Positions 15,091 through 24,184 of a stretch of 64,000 nt of DNA are shown here, in pieces (the stretch's first letter is position 1; every line of letters starts with the position of its first letter). Origin of the DNA: JBJMHZ01 sp045807125 (GTDB lineage Bacteria; Actinomycetota; Actinomycetes; JAWWOL01); the NCBI GenBank assembly GCA_045807125.1, contig JBJMHZ010000049.1, forward strand, positions 186,001 to 250,000, read 5' to 3'. Position numbers and translations under genes: made by a program. The notes below the pieces were generated by a model. It was given only the letters and a program-made list of their open reading frames with translations. It did no database searches and had not been told where the DNA came from.

Positions 15091-15134
15091 GTCAGCGCGC
15101 GGTCAGCGGGTGGTCAAGCGTGCGTTGCTTGAAT
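15091..15134 (+). promoter_or_regulatory. SARP-type operator/promoter of the acyl-CoA ligase
   Basis: GTCAGC (15091), GTCAGC (15102) and GTCAAG (15113) repeat at exact 11-bp spacing. TTGAAT (15129-15134) begins 16 nt after the last repeat start. The ligase ATG lies about 70 nt downstream. Confidence 0.75.
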
Positions 15135-15204
15135 CGTCCGCGAGGGTGGCGCCTGCTCGGGCTCCCACCTGCGCCGGTGTCGCACGAGAAACGGATGAGA
15201 GGTC

Positions 15205-16818
15205 ATGACCGATCCCAACGCGCGCACCATCCAGGCCAGGTCGGCGCTGCACGCGCGCAACCGCCCCGACCACGTCGCCATCGTCTGCGAGGACCGCGAG
15301 GTGACGTACGCGACGCTGCACCGGGAGAGCAACCGGACGGCGCATGCGCTGCTGGCGGCGGGGCTCGAGCGCGGTGCGCGGGTCGCCTACCTCGGACGGG
15401 AGTCCGAGCACTACTACGACCTCGCGGTGGCATGCGCGAAGAGCGGCACCGTGCTCGTGCCGATCAACTGGCGGCTCACTCCCGTCGAGGTCGACCACAT
15501 CCTCCGCGACTCGCAGGCCGAGCTGCTGCTCGTCGAGCACGAGTTCCGGCGCAGCGCCGAGCGGGTCCGTGCCGACCTGCCGCGGCTGCGCGACGTCGTC
15601 CAGATGGACACCGGCGGCGACGACCGGGCGTCCGGCTTCCTCGCGTGGAAGGACGGCCATCCCGACACCGACCTCGAGCCGGGCACCGGCACCGACGACC
15701 CGGTCGCGCAGATGTACACGAGCGGGACCACGGGGCTGCCCAAGGGCGTCGTGCTGGCCCACCGCACGTTCTTCGCGTTCATCGACAGCATGCAGCGGGC
15801 GGGCGTCGACTGGATCGACTGGCTGCCGGAGGACCGCAGCCTGTCCGGCTTCCCGGGGCTGCACGCCGGTGGCTACGCGTGGTTCTTCCACTGCTTCAAC
15901 GTCGGTGCCACCAGCGTGATCATGCGGATGTGGATCGCCGAGGAGGCGGTGGCCCTCGTCGAGCGCCTCGGCATCACCACCATCTGGGCGGCCCCCGCCA
16001 TGCTGCAGATGATGCTGGCCGAGCCGATCGCCACGCCCGAGCGGTTCCGCTCGCTCCGCAAGGTGGTGTACGGCGGCTCGCCGATCTCGCGCGAGCTGAT
16101 GCTGGAGTGCATCGAGCGGCTCGGCCACGTCATGACCCAGGCGTACGCCTGCGCCGAGAGCGGCAGCTTCGTCACCGCGCTCACGGCCGCCGAGCACGTG
16201 CCCGGCAGCCCCGTGCTGGCCTCAGCCGGCCGGGTCTGCCCCGGGTGCCAGGTGCGGATCGTGGGGGACGACGGCGAGGAGCTGCCCCAGGGCGAGATCG
16301 GCCGGATCGCCATCTGGAGCCCCGCGCACTTCGTCGAGTACTGGCGCCTGCCGGAGGCCACCGAGGCGATGCTGCGCGACGGCTGGCTCTTCACGAGCGA
16401 CGCCGGCTACCTCGACGAGCGCGGCTACCTGTTCCTCAGGGACCGGGTCAACGACACGATCATCGTGGCCGCGCAGAACATCTACCCCGTGGAGGTCGAG
16501 GAGGCGCTGCGGGCGCACCCGGCGGTCGCCGACGTCGCCGTCTTCGGCGTGCCGCACCCGCGCTGGGGCGAGGCCGTCCGGGCCGCCGTCGTCCTGCGGG
16601 AGGGGGAGCGGGCGACGCCGCGCGACCTGATGCGGTTCCTGCGCGGCCGGATCGCGGACTTCAAGATCCCGACCGGCTACTCGTTCGTCGACTCCCTGCC
16701 CCGCAACCCGACCGGCAAGGTGCTGCGGCGGGTGCTGAAGGAGCAGCTCGCGGACGGGCAGCCGGCCACGCGGGGGGCGCCCCAGCCGGCCGCCCCGGCC
16801 GGGGCGCCCGCCCGTTGA
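15205..16818 (+). CDS. AMP-forming acyl-CoA/acyl-ACP ligase
   Basis: 537-residue ANL-superfamily enzyme. The P-loop core is YTSGTTGLPK (171-180). AYACAESG is the A5-like region, SDAGYLDERGYLFLRDR gives the A7-A8 motifs, and NPTGKVLRR holds the C-terminal catalytic Lys. It resembles fatty-acid or aryl acid-CoA ligases more than NRPS adenylation domains. It would activate a carboxylic acid with ATP and load CoA or a carrier protein, plausibly a starter acid for the PKS or a finished acid to be transferred to the free ACP. It has its own SARP-type promoter. The tail after about residue 515 is Ala/Pro-rich and probably disordered. Confidence 0.88.
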   Translation: MTDPNARTIQARSALHARNRPDHVAIVCEDREVTYATLHRESNRTAHALLAAGLERGARVAYLGRESEHYYDLAVACAKSGTVLVPINWRLTPVEVDHILRDSQAELLLVEHEFRRSAERVRADLPRLRDVVQMDTGGDDRASGFLAWKDGHPDTDLEPGTGTDDPVAQMYTSGTTGLPKGVVLAHRTFFAFIDSMQRAGVDWIDWLPEDRSLSGFPGLHAGGYAWFFHCFNVGATSVIMRMWIAEEAVALVERLGITTIWAAPAMLQMMLAEPIATPERFRSLRKVVYGGSPISRELMLECIERLGHVMTQAYACAESGSFVTALTAAEHVPGSPVLASAGRVCPGCQVRIVGDDGEELPQGEIGRIAIWSPAHFVEYWRLPEATEAMLRDGWLFTSDAGYLDERGYLFLRDRVNDTIIVAAQNIYPVEVEEALRAHPAVADVAVFGVPHPRWGEAVRAAVVLREGERATPRDLMRFLRGRIADFKIPTGYSFVDSLPRNPTGKVLRRVLKEQLADGQPATRGAPQPAAPAGAPAR

Positions 16819-16861
16819 GCCCGGTTCGCGACTCTTGCGCCGTGCCTTCCTGGTATGCGCT

Positions 16862-16876
16862 TTACCTCCCAGGTAA
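16862..16876. promoter_or_regulatory. Inverted repeat upstream of the MFS exporter gene
   Basis: TTACCT and AGGTAA are perfect arms around CCC, in the 181-bp gap before the MFS gene. A related half-site (CCTGGTA) lies just upstream. It looks like an operator for a dimeric regulator controlling export; the protein that would bind is not obvious here. Confidence 0.4.
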
Positions 16877-16999
16877 TGGACTGCACGACCGGTTGATGAC
16901 TAGGGTGCCCGTGGTTTCCAGGTCCCTCAGCAGGGCTCCCAGCCCCCCGGCAGGCCGCTCCCCGACAGGTGCGGCTCTCGACCTCAGGAGGACGCGAGG

Positions 17000-18502
17000 A
17001 TGACGACCAGCAAGGGCGCCGACGCCGCCGCGACGACCACCCGGCCCCCCGGCGCGACCGGTGCGCCCGGCGGGGCTGCCGCCGGCGCTGCCGTCGCCCC
17101 GTCGCCCCCCGCGGCCAGGCCAGGGACGCTGGCGGTCATCCTGGTCCCGGTCTTCATGGCCACCCTCGACTTCTTCATCATCAACGTCGCCATCCCGTCG
17201 ATCCAGGACGACATCGCCGCGACGGCCGCGCAGATCGAGTGGGTCGTCGCCGGCTTCGGCCTCGCGTACGGCGTCGGCCTCATCACCGGCGGCCGGCTGG
17301 GCGACCTCTACGGCCGGCGGCGGATGTTCGCCCTCGGGCTGCTGCTGTTCACCGCGACGTCGGCGATGTGCGGCGTGGCGCCGAACGGCGGCTTCCTGGT
17401 GACCGCGCGGGTGCTTCAGGGCGTGTCGGCCGCGGTCCTCTCGCCGCAGGTGCTGGCGATCCTCGGCACCACCTACACCGGCCCGGCGCGGGCCAGGGCG
17501 TTCAACGCGTACGGCATGACGATGGGCCTCGCGGCCGTCCTCGGCCAGCTGGTCGGCGGCCTGCTCATCCACGCCGACCTGTGGAACCTCGACTGGCGGC
17601 TGTGCTTCCTCATCAACGTCCCGATCGGGCTCGCCGCGCTCGCGCTGACCCCGGCGTTCGTCCCGCAGTCGAGCGCGCCCGGCCGGCCGCAGCTCGACTT
17701 CCTCGGCATGGGCATCATCGGGCTCGCGCTCATCGCGCTCGTCCTGCCGCTCATCGAGGGCCGCGAGAAGGGCTGGCCGGCCTGGGTGTGGGTGTCGCTC
17801 GCCCTCTCGGTGCCGCTCTTCGCGTGGTTCGCGGTCAACCAGGCGCGCCGGGCCGCCGCCGGGCGGACGCCGCTCGTGGACATGTCGCTGTTCTCCGAGC
17901 GCGCGTTCACCGTCGGGCTCCTCGCCCAGAACGTGTTCTGGATGGGGCAGGCGTCGTACTACCTCGTCTTCGCGCTCTACGTGCAGTACGGCATGGGCCT
18001 CACGGCGCTCCAGGCCGGCCTCATCTTCATCCCGATCGGCGTCGGCTACATGGCGACCTCGACGACGGCCGTCCACGTGGCCAAGCGGCTCGGGCGACAG
18101 ACCATCGCGCTCGGCGGGCTGCTGCGCGTCGTCGGGCTCGTCCTGCTGCTGCTGGCCGTCCACCACATCGGCGTGACCGGCAGCGTGGCCTGGCTGATCC
18201 CCGGGCTGATCGTGGACGGCGCCGGTCAGGGACTCGCCCTCGCTCCGCTGGCCTCGACCGTGCTGATGCGGGTGAAGCCTCAGCACGCCGGCGCCGCGTC
18301 CGGCGTGCTGAGCACGATCCTCCAGGTGGGCAACGCCATCGGCGTCGCCGTCATCGGCATCGTGTTCTACCGGGCGCTCGGGAGCCCCGCCCCGGCGCAC
18401 TACTCGCACGCGTTCAACATGAGCCTCGTCTACCTGATGGTGGTCGGGCTCGCGCTGGCCTCGCTCGTGCAGCTGCTGCCGAAGGTGACGGGGGAGAAGT
18501 AG
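17000..18502 (+). CDS. MFS drug exporter, DHA2 (14-TM) type
   Basis: 500-residue membrane transporter of the EmrB/QacA family. A disordered Ala/Pro/Thr N-terminus (about 40 residues) precedes about 14 hydrophobic segments. Motif A is seen as GGRLGDLYGRRRMF, and the motif C region reads LAAVLGQLVGGLL. Such proteins export drugs by proton antiport. It sits between the acyl-CoA ligase and the decarboxylase, so it probably exports the cluster product. No SARP-type repeats precede it; an inverted repeat at 16862 may govern it instead. Confidence 0.9.
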   Translation: MTTSKGADAAATTTRPPGATGAPGGAAAGAAVAPSPPAARPGTLAVILVPVFMATLDFFIINVAIPSIQDDIAATAAQIEWVVAGFGLAYGVGLITGGRLGDLYGRRRMFALGLLLFTATSAMCGVAPNGGFLVTARVLQGVSAAVLSPQVLAILGTTYTGPARARAFNAYGMTMGLAAVLGQLVGGLLIHADLWNLDWRLCFLINVPIGLAALALTPAFVPQSSAPGRPQLDFLGMGIIGLALIALVLPLIEGREKGWPAWVWVSLALSVPLFAWFAVNQARRAAAGRTPLVDMSLFSERAFTVGLLAQNVFWMGQASYYLVFALYVQYGMGLTALQAGLIFIPIGVGYMATSTTAVHVAKRLGRQTIALGGLLRVVGLVLLLLAVHHIGVTGSVAWLIPGLIVDGAGQGLALAPLASTVLMRVKPQHAGAASGVLSTILQVGNAIGVAVIGIVFYRALGSPAPAHYSHAFNMSLVYLMVVGLALASLVQLLPKVTGEK

Positions 18503-18521
18503 GCGCCAGCTCGCCCAGGGC

Positions 18522-19526
18522 TCACGCCTCGGCGTAGACGATGCGGTCGCCGGCGACGAGGCCGGCGACCGAGGGATCGTTGTAGCGCAGCGTGCGGCCG
18601 TCCCGGATGACCGCGAGCACCGGCTGGTCGAGCTGGGCCGGCGAGCGGCCGAGCTCCTCCTCGCGCACCGGCCGGTCCACGAGGTCGATCCCGTGGCCGA
18701 AGGAGACGAGGTCCTCGATGACCGCCACCGTCTCGGGGCTGTCGGTGGCCAGGCCGAGCAGCCGGCCGGCCGTCTCCGACGAGACGATGACCGACGTGGC
18801 GCCGCTCTGCCGGAGCAGCTCGGCGTTGTCGGCCTCGCGGACCGTGGCGACGACCGTGACCAGCGGCGCGAGCCGCCGCACGGCCAGCGTCGCCAGCACG
18901 GCGGTGTCGTCGCGGCCGACCGCCACGATGACGGCCCGTGCCCGGTCCACCAGTGCCTGCTGGAGGATCTCCCGGCTGGTGGCCCGGCCCTGCACCGCCA
19001 CGAGCCCGGCCGCGGTGGCCGCGGCGACGGCGGGGTCCTCGGCATCGACGACGAGGACGGCCTCGCGCGGGTGGCCCTTCAGCAGCAGGGCACGCACCGC
19101 GTTGCGGCCCTTGGTGCCGTAGCCGATCACGACGACATGGTCCCTCACGCGCGACCTCCATCGGGCGAGGCGGAACTGCTCCCGCGAGCGCTCGGTGAGC
19201 GCGTGGATGGTCGTGCCGACGAGCAGGATGACGAACAGCAGCCGCATCGGCGTGACGAGGAGCGCGTTGACGAGCCGCGCTCCCGTCGTGACCGGGGTGA
19301 TGTCGCCGTAGCCCGTCGTCGTCAGCGTGACCGTGGTGTAGTACAGCGCGTCGACGACCGAGACGACGCCGTCGTGGGAGTCGGTGTAGCTGTGCCGCTC
19401 CACGACGACCAGCACCCAGTTGACGAGCACGAGGGCGACCGCGACGGCGAAGCGCAGCGCGATGGCCAACGCCGGGCTCCCCGGCGCCCTCGTGGGCAGG
19501 TGGACTCGGACGCCACGTCTCGGCAC
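18522..19526 (-). CDS. Two-TM potassium channel with RCK (TrkA-N/TrkA-C) domain
   Basis: 334-residue channel subunit. TM1 is about 24-42. The pore helix and filter TTTGYGD follow at about 70-76, and TM2 is about 92-110. A Rossmann RCK domain (HVVVIGYGTKGRNAV) and a TrkA-C-like end (DRPVREEELGRSPAQL) complete it. The start is a GTG at 19526. It converges with the MFS gene. It looks like a housekeeping K+ channel caught inside or inserted into the cluster; no biosynthetic role is suggested. Confidence 0.88.
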   Translation of the reverse strand: MPRRGVRVHLPTRAPGSPALAIALRFAVAVALVLVNWVLVVVERHSYTDSHDGVVSVVDALYYTTVTLTTTGYGDITPVTTGARLVNALLVTPMRLLFVILLVGTTIHALTERSREQFRLARWRSRVRDHVVVIGYGTKGRNAVRALLLKGHPREAVLVVDAEDPAVAAATAAGLVAVQGRATSREILQQALVDRARAVIVAVGRDDTAVLATLAVRRLAPLVTVVATVREADNAELLRQSGATSVIVSSETAGRLLGLATDSPETVAVIEDLVSFGHGIDLVDRPVREEELGRSPAQLDQPVLAVIRDGRTLRYNDPSVAGLVAGDRIVYAEA

Positions 19527-19586
19527 GAGCGCGTTCCTACCCAGCGCCGGCGGCGTTGATCGCCGCCGGACGGGCCCGGATCGTCC

Positions 19587-20996
19587 CTAGCGGCCGGTCA
19601 CCGCCGTCACCGCGGCGCGGATCTCCTCGACCGTGCGGTCGACGTCGTCCGGCCCGGTCCGCCAGGACGAGACCGAGATGCGCATGGCCGTCCGGCCGCC
19701 CCACGACGTGCCGCCGAACCAGCAGGCGCCGCCGGCCTGCAGGCGGGCGATGACCTCCTTGGTGACCGCATCGTCGCCGCCGAAGCGCACCAGCACCTGG
19801 TTCAGCACGACCTCGTTCAGCACCTCGGCGCCCGGTACGTCGGCCAGCTGGTCGGCGAAGCGGCGGGCCATGGCGCAGCACCGCTCGATCAGCTCGGCGA
19901 GGCCGGAGCGGCCGAGGGTCCGGAGCGCGGCCCACACCGGCAGGCTGCGGGCCCGGCGGGACAGCTCGGGCACCCACTCGATGGGGTCGCGCTCGCCGGG
20001 CGTGGGGTCGGGCAGGTAACCGGCCCTGGTGTTGAGCATGGCCGCGCGGTGCACCTCTGGCTCGGCGACGAGAACGAGGCCGCAGTCGTACGGGACGTTG
20101 AGCCACTTGTGCGCGTCGCACGCCCACGAGTCGGCCGCCTCGACGCCGGCGACGAGCGGGCGCAGCGCCGGGCTCGCGGCCGCCCACAGTCCGAACGCGC
20201 CGTCGACGTGGACCCAGGCGCCGTGGCGGTGAGCGATGTCGATGATCTGCGCGACCGGGTCGATCGCGCCGCTGTTGACGTCGCCGACCTGCGTGCACAC
20301 GATCGTCGGCCCCTGGCAGCCGGCGATGATCTCGGCGAGCGCGCCGGGCAGCATGCGTCCCTGGTCGTCGGACGGGACCACCTTGGTGCGCTCGGTCCCG
20401 AAGCCCACGTAGCGCAGGGCGAGATCGAGGGTGAGGTGGCGCTGCGATCCGGCGATGACGTGCACCTCCGGCGCTCCGTGCAGGCCGTCGCGCTCGACGT
20501 CCCAGCCGACCTTGGCGAGCACCTGGTGGCGGGCCGCGGCGAGGGCGGTCACGTGCGCCATCGTGCACCCGGTCGGGAAGCCGACGGAGGTGCCGGCCGG
20601 CAGGCCGAGCACGTCGACCAGCCACTCGCTCGCGACGTGCTCGGCGACGGCGACCGCCGGCCCGAGGTCGAAGACGCCGCTGTTCTGGTCCCACGCGCTC
20701 ACCAGCCAGTCGGCCGCGATGGCCGCCGGTAGCGTCCCGCCGACGACGAAGCCGAAGTAGCGCGGACCCGAGCTGGCGACGACGCCGCCCTGCTCGGCCG
20801 CGCGGCTCAGCAGCTCGATCGTCCCCGTCGCGTCGGTGGGCTCGTCCGGCAACGGGCCACCGAGCAGCCCGAGCAGCTCCTTCGCGCCGGCGGTCGCGCC
20901 GACATGCCGGTCCGGCAGGCCGGTCAGGTAGTCGATGGCGTGCCGCGCCGCGAGCTCGAGCGGCGCCGCATCACTGGTTCGATTCGCATCGCGCAC
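19587..20996 (-). CDS. PLP-dependent group II amino-acid decarboxylase (VlmD-like role)
   Basis: 469-residue fold-type I PLP enzyme of the group II decarboxylase family. Asp265 in HVDGAF should bind the pyridine N, and Lys297 in DAHKWLN is the Schiff-base Lys. The family also contains the glutamate, aromatic and valine decarboxylases. In valanimycin biosynthesis VlmD decarboxylates valine to isobutylamine, the amine later N-hydroxylated, and this gene sits in the equivalent context. Substrate cannot be read from sequence. A pair of 11-bp-spaced GTCAG-type repeats lies directly upstream, back-to-back with those of the tRNA-headed operon, which ties it to the cluster. Confidence 0.85.
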   Translation of the reverse strand: MRDANRTSDAAPLELAARHAIDYLTGLPDRHVGATAGAKELLGLLGGPLPDEPTDATGTIELLSRAAEQGGVVASSGPRYFGFVVGGTLPAAIAADWLVSAWDQNSGVFDLGPAVAVAEHVASEWLVDVLGLPAGTSVGFPTGCTMAHVTALAAARHQVLAKVGWDVERDGLHGAPEVHVIAGSQRHLTLDLALRYVGFGTERTKVVPSDDQGRMLPGALAEIIAGCQGPTIVCTQVGDVNSGAIDPVAQIIDIAHRHGAWVHVDGAFGLWAAASPALRPLVAGVEAADSWACDAHKWLNVPYDCGLVLVAEPEVHRAAMLNTRAGYLPDPTPGERDPIEWVPELSRRARSLPVWAALRTLGRSGLAELIERCCAMARRFADQLADVPGAEVLNEVVLNQVLVRFGGDDAVTKEVIARLQAGGACWFGGTSWGGRTAMRISVSSWRTGPDDVDRTVEEIRAAVTAVTGR

Positions 20997-21002
20997 GGCA
21001 AA

Positions 21003-21035
21003 ACCCTAGTCGGGCAAGGCTGATCACGCACTGAC
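21003..21035 (-). promoter_or_regulatory. SARP-type operator/promoter of the decarboxylase
   Basis: Minus-strand GTCAG (21031-21035) and ATCAG (21020-21024) are spaced 11 bp, and TAGGGT (minus strand, 21003-21008) starts 16 nt further. The -10-like element lies immediately before the ATG, so the transcript may be leaderless or nearly so. Confidence 0.6.
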
Positions 21036-21044
21036 GGAGGTCGG

Positions 21045-21088
21045 GTCAGTTCGTCGTCAGTGTCGGGTCAGGCGCTTTCGCCCATGAT
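21045..21088 (+). promoter_or_regulatory. SARP-type operator/promoter of tRNA copy 1 and the N-N operon
   Basis: GTCAG at 21045, 21056 and 21067 (exact 11-bp steps), followed by CATGAT (21083-21088) 16 nt after the last repeat start. The tRNA begins 19 nt after this -10-like element, so the transcript should start within a few bases of the tRNA 5' end. The same CATGATGGT sequence is found at the promoter of tRNA copies 2 and 3. Confidence 0.75.
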
Positions 21089-21106
21089 GGTCCCGAAAGC
21101 GACCGA

Positions 21107-21200
<94 letters not shown>

Positions 21201-21391
21201 TGCGCGGCTGACGGGACGGCATCGATGCACCGGTGCGTCTCGTCCTGCCGCGTGCCGGGACGAGTCCCGGAAAGGTGCAGTCCTCCGGTCGGTCCTGCGT
21301 CGGTCACGCTCCCGCTTCGTCGCGGAGCCCGCCGCTGCCGGCGGCCGGAGGCCGGCGGAAGCAGCCGATCCTTTCGAGGAGGACCCAGCAC

Positions 21392-22531
21392 ATGCGCTCG
21401 CTCATGATTGCGCGGGAAGCCTGCGAGGCCTTCCATCCCGGACTGGTGAGCGCGCTGGAGAAGCTCGCGCTCGAGGAGCGGGAGGCGCCGGACAGCCCGG
21501 TGGTCGAGATCTACCGCAAGCACGACGGCGCGGGGCTGCTGGTCCCGAAGGAGTACGGGGGAGGCGCGGCCGGTCCGCTCGAGGCGGTGCGCGTGCAGCG
21601 CGCCGTCGCGTCGCTGTCGCCCTCGCTGGGCGTGGCCACCGTGATGCACCACTTCACCGTCGCGATGCTCTTCGCGCTCGCGGAGAGCGCCGACCGGCTC
21701 ACGCCGGCCCAGGTGAAGCTGATGTCCGGCGTCGCGAGCGACGGCCTGTTCATGGCCTCCGGCTGGGCCGAGGGGCGCACCGACCAGAACATCCTGATCC
21801 CGTCGGTCGTGGCGGAGCCCAGCGACGACGGCTACGTGGTGAACGGCTCCAAGAAGCCGTGCAGCCTCTCGTACTCGATGGACCTGCTGACCGCGAGCGT
21901 CGCCGTGCCCGATGCCGACGGCCGGTCCAGTCTCGCGCTGCTGCTGATACCTGCCGACTCGCCGGGCATCAGCGTCGAGCCGTTCTGGGTGTCGCCGATC
22001 CTCGCGGCCGCGCAGAGCCACCAGGTGCTGCTGAAGGACGTGCAGGTGCCGGAGGAGCTCGTCATCCGCAGCACCCCGGAGGACCAGCAGCGACTGGACG
22101 ACCTGCAGACGGCCGGCTTCACGTGGTTCGAGCTGCTGACCACCTCCGCGTACACCGGAGCCGCGTCCGCGCTCGTGAAGCAGCTGCTGGACAGCGGGCG
22201 CGGCAGCGTCACCGACCGGGCCACGCTCGCCACGCGGATGGAAGCGGCCGTGCAGCTCGTCGAGGGCACCGCTCGCGCGATCGAGGACGGCCTGACCGGT
22301 GACGAGGCGGTCGCGTCGGTGCTCGTCACCCGCTACGCCGTGCAGGACATGCTCTACGCCACCGTCGACCAGGCGGCCGAGATGCTCGGGGGGCTCGCGT
22401 TCATGCGCTCGTTCGACGTGGCCTACCTCGCCTCGTCGGTCCGTCTCCTGGCCTTCCATCCACCGTCGCGCGCCAGCGTCGCCACCGAGCTGGGCGAGTA
22501 CTTCGAGGGCAAGCCGCTGCGGTTGACCTGA
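21392..22531 (+). CDS. Acyl-CoA-dehydrogenase-fold flavoprotein, probable amine N-hydroxylase (VlmH-like role)
   Basis: 379-residue acyl-CoA dehydrogenase-superfamily protein. An N-terminal helical domain (about 1-115) is followed by a beta domain (FMASGWAEGRTDQN, GYVVNGSKKPCS) and a C-terminal helical domain with the MLGGLAFMRS segment. The superfamily includes flavin-dependent monooxygenases, among them isobutylamine N-hydroxylase VlmH, which needs a separate flavin reductase. The start ATG at 21392 has GAGGAGG about 9 nt upstream. It is the first protein gene after tRNA copy 1, with a 192-nt leader holding only a small GC hairpin. In this setting hydroxylation of the decarboxylase-derived amine is the best guess; true dehydrogenase activity cannot be excluded. 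Confidence 0.8.
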   Translation: MRSLMIAREACEAFHPGLVSALEKLALEEREAPDSPVVEIYRKHDGAGLLVPKEYGGGAAGPLEAVRVQRAVASLSPSLGVATVMHHFTVAMLFALAESADRLTPAQVKLMSGVASDGLFMASGWAEGRTDQNILIPSVVAEPSDDGYVVNGSKKPCSLSYSMDLLTASVAVPDADGRSSLALLLIPADSPGISVEPFWVSPILAAAQSHQVLLKDVQVPEELVIRSTPEDQQRLDDLQTAGFTWFELLTTSAYTGAASALVKQLLDSGRGSVTDRATLATRMEAAVQLVEGTARAIEDGLTGDEAVASVLVTRYAVQDMLYATVDQAAEMLGGLAFMRSFDVAYLASSVRLLAFHPPSRASVATELGEYFEGKPLRLT

Positions 22532-22560
22532 GCATCACCCGGACCCGTTGAGGAGGGGTC

Positions 22561-23073
22561 GTGGACCAGAAGAACCCGTACGAGTCGCCCAACACCTTCC
22601 GGCTGCACCGCGCCGAGTACCTGGTGCCGTTCATCGGGTCGATCGTGCTCATCATCATCCACTTCAGGGAGATCCGCTGGATCCCGTTCGTGGCGCTGTT
22701 CGCGTGGATCGACCTCGTCGGCTACATCCCGGGCGCCATCGCGTTCCGGCGCAGCCCCGACCACCAGATCTCGAAGGCGTACTACGTCGCCTACAACTTC
22801 TGCCACAGCTTCCTCACGCAGGGCGCGGTGGTGGGCCTGTGGCTCTGGCTGGTCCGTCCCGAGTGGGCGCTGCTCGCCATTCCGTTCCACGTGCTCGGCG
22901 ACCGCGGCCTGTTCGGCAACTTCCTCAAGCCGTTCGGGCGGCCGTTCGAGCCGATCCCCAACCGGGCGTACGACGAGGTGCTGGCTTCGATGGGCCTGCC
23001 GCCGCAACCGGTCGACAAGCACCACGCCGGCGATGTCGACGTGGCCGTCCCCGCCTTGCACGTCACGCAGTGA
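22561..23073 (+). CDS. Small integral membrane protein, candidate N-N bond-forming enzyme (VlmO/ForJ-like role)
   Basis: 170-residue protein with about four hydrophobic segments (about 19-33, 42-62, 74-98, 101-113) and polar residues buried among them: His34, Asp51, His82, His110 and Asp114 (FHVLGDRGLFGN). The C-terminal 55 residues are soluble. In the valanimycin pathway the small membrane protein VlmO turns O-seryl-alkylhydroxylamine into a hydrazine by N-N bond formation, and the His/Asp pattern here could bind a metal. The assignment rests mainly on size, topology and the neighbouring VlmH-, VlmB-, VlmL- and VlmA-type genes; I cannot align it to VlmO here. GTG start with AGGAGG four bases upstream; 30 bp from the previous gene. 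Confidence 0.65.
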   Translation: MDQKNPYESPNTFRLHRAEYLVPFIGSIVLIIIHFREIRWIPFVALFAWIDLVGYIPGAIAFRRSPDHQISKAYYVAYNFCHSFLTQGAVVGLWLWLVRPEWALLAIPFHVLGDRGLFGNFLKPFGRPFEPIPNRAYDEVLASMGLPPQPVDKHHAGDVDVAVPALHVTQ

Positions 23074-23138
23074 CCGGCCGAGCTGGCCGATCGGGCTGAC
23101 CGACCGCACCGCCATCTCTCAACAGGAGCGAACTCGTC

Positions 23139-24137
23139 ATGACCGACCTCGTCGTCCCGGCGGAAGCCGACTGGGAAGCGGCGCCGCGGCTGCTCGAGGG
23201 TGCCGGCAGCCTGGCCCTCTCCGTCGAGCAGTGCAACATGGCCTACTGGATGAGCGCGGTGGCGCAGGGCACGCTGCTCGGCCGCCCGCTGGGCTACCAG
23301 CCCGGGGCCGTCACCCCCGACTACATGCGCCGGCCCGGCCCGCTCCGCGAGGCGCTCGTGCTCGAGATGACGTACCGCTCGCTGGACGAGGAGGCGGCGG
23401 TGCGGGTGCTCACGCACTACGTGGCCGTCGCTCCCGACGTCCCCGAGATGGAGTTCTTCTCGACGCAGCTCATCGACGAGGTGCGCCACCACATGATCTT
23501 CCGCGACCACCTGCTGGAGCTGGGTGAGCCGCAGGAAGGCCTGATGGACCGCATCCGGCAGCGGGGCGCGACGTACCTGACGGAGGTCCTGCACCCGATC
23601 CGCGACTTCGCCATCCGGATCGCGCGGGACGAGCAGGACTACATCGGCGCGGTGGTCGCCTTCGCCATCATCATCGAGGGCATCCTCGCCGCGTCGACCG
23701 AGCTCAGCGAGATCAAGTGGGCGCCGTTCAGCCCGGTCACCACCGAGATCGAGCGTGGGGCGTCGATCGACGAGATCAGGCACCTCGCCGTCGGCAGCAC
23801 GATCGTCCGCGACCACCTCATCAAGCATCCCGAGGGTCGCGACCACCTGCTCGACATCATCCAGCGCGGCAAGGACATGTGGGGCACGATCTCCGACCGC
23901 GAGTACGTCATGACGCGCGAGCGGCTCTACCAGGAGGGCATGACCGCGCCCGAGCACGCCGAGCGGCTCGAGGGCTACGAGATCTACCCCGGCCGGCTGC
24001 TGCGCGACACCACGCCCGAGGAGCGCTGGGACCTCGCCGCCACCTGGAACGACGAGCTGACCGAGAAGCGCCTCGAGTACATGGGCCTTCCCGAGGCGAT
24101 GGACCTGCTGCGCTCGAAGGCCCCGCGCATCCTCTAG
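23139..24137 (+). CDS. Ferritin-like non-heme diiron oxygenase (VlmB-like role)
   Basis: 332-residue helical protein with the two-metal carboxylate pattern of ferritin-like oxygenases: Glu84 or Glu85 (LDEEAAV), Glu114-x-x-His117 (IDEVRHH), Glu180 (IIIEGIL) and Glu212-x-x-His215 (IDEIRHL). All ligands needed for a diiron centre are therefore present. AurF, AzoC and VlmB are N-oxygenases of this type; VlmB performs the four-electron oxidation of N-(alkylamino)serine to the azoxy group. Placement directly after the membrane protein and before SerRS supports that role. An electron donor is needed but none is next to it. It starts at ATG 23139 with AGGAG about 10 nt upstream. Confidence 0.8.
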   Translation: MTDLVVPAEADWEAAPRLLEGAGSLALSVEQCNMAYWMSAVAQGTLLGRPLGYQPGAVTPDYMRRPGPLREALVLEMTYRSLDEEAAVRVLTHYVAVAPDVPEMEFFSTQLIDEVRHHMIFRDHLLELGEPQEGLMDRIRQRGATYLTEVLHPIRDFAIRIARDEQDYIGAVVAFAIIIEGILAASTELSEIKWAPFSPVTTEIERGASIDEIRHLAVGSTIVRDHLIKHPEGRDHLLDIIQRGKDMWGTISDREYVMTRERLYQEGMTAPEHAERLEGYEIYPGRLLRDTTPEERWDLAATWNDELTEKRLEYMGLPEAMDLLRSKAPRIL

Positions 24138-24184
24138 CACCCCCCGCCACGTCACCGTCAGGTTCGGAGCCATCGGAGGAGTCC

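Noticed and set aside
14866..15204. Small genes in the divergent gap between monooxygenase and ligase
   Set aside because: Open frames there are shadows without ribosome sites. The gap is accounted for by two opposed promoters.
18522..19526. K+ channel as a resistance or biosynthetic gene
   Set aside because: It is an ordinary RCK-type channel with no cluster-specific promoter; no link to the product is visible.
21342..21354. GC hairpin between tRNA copy 1 and the next gene as a terminator
   Set aside because: Only a 5-bp stem with a 3-nt loop and no U tract. The downstream gene has no other clear promoter, so read-through is more likely.
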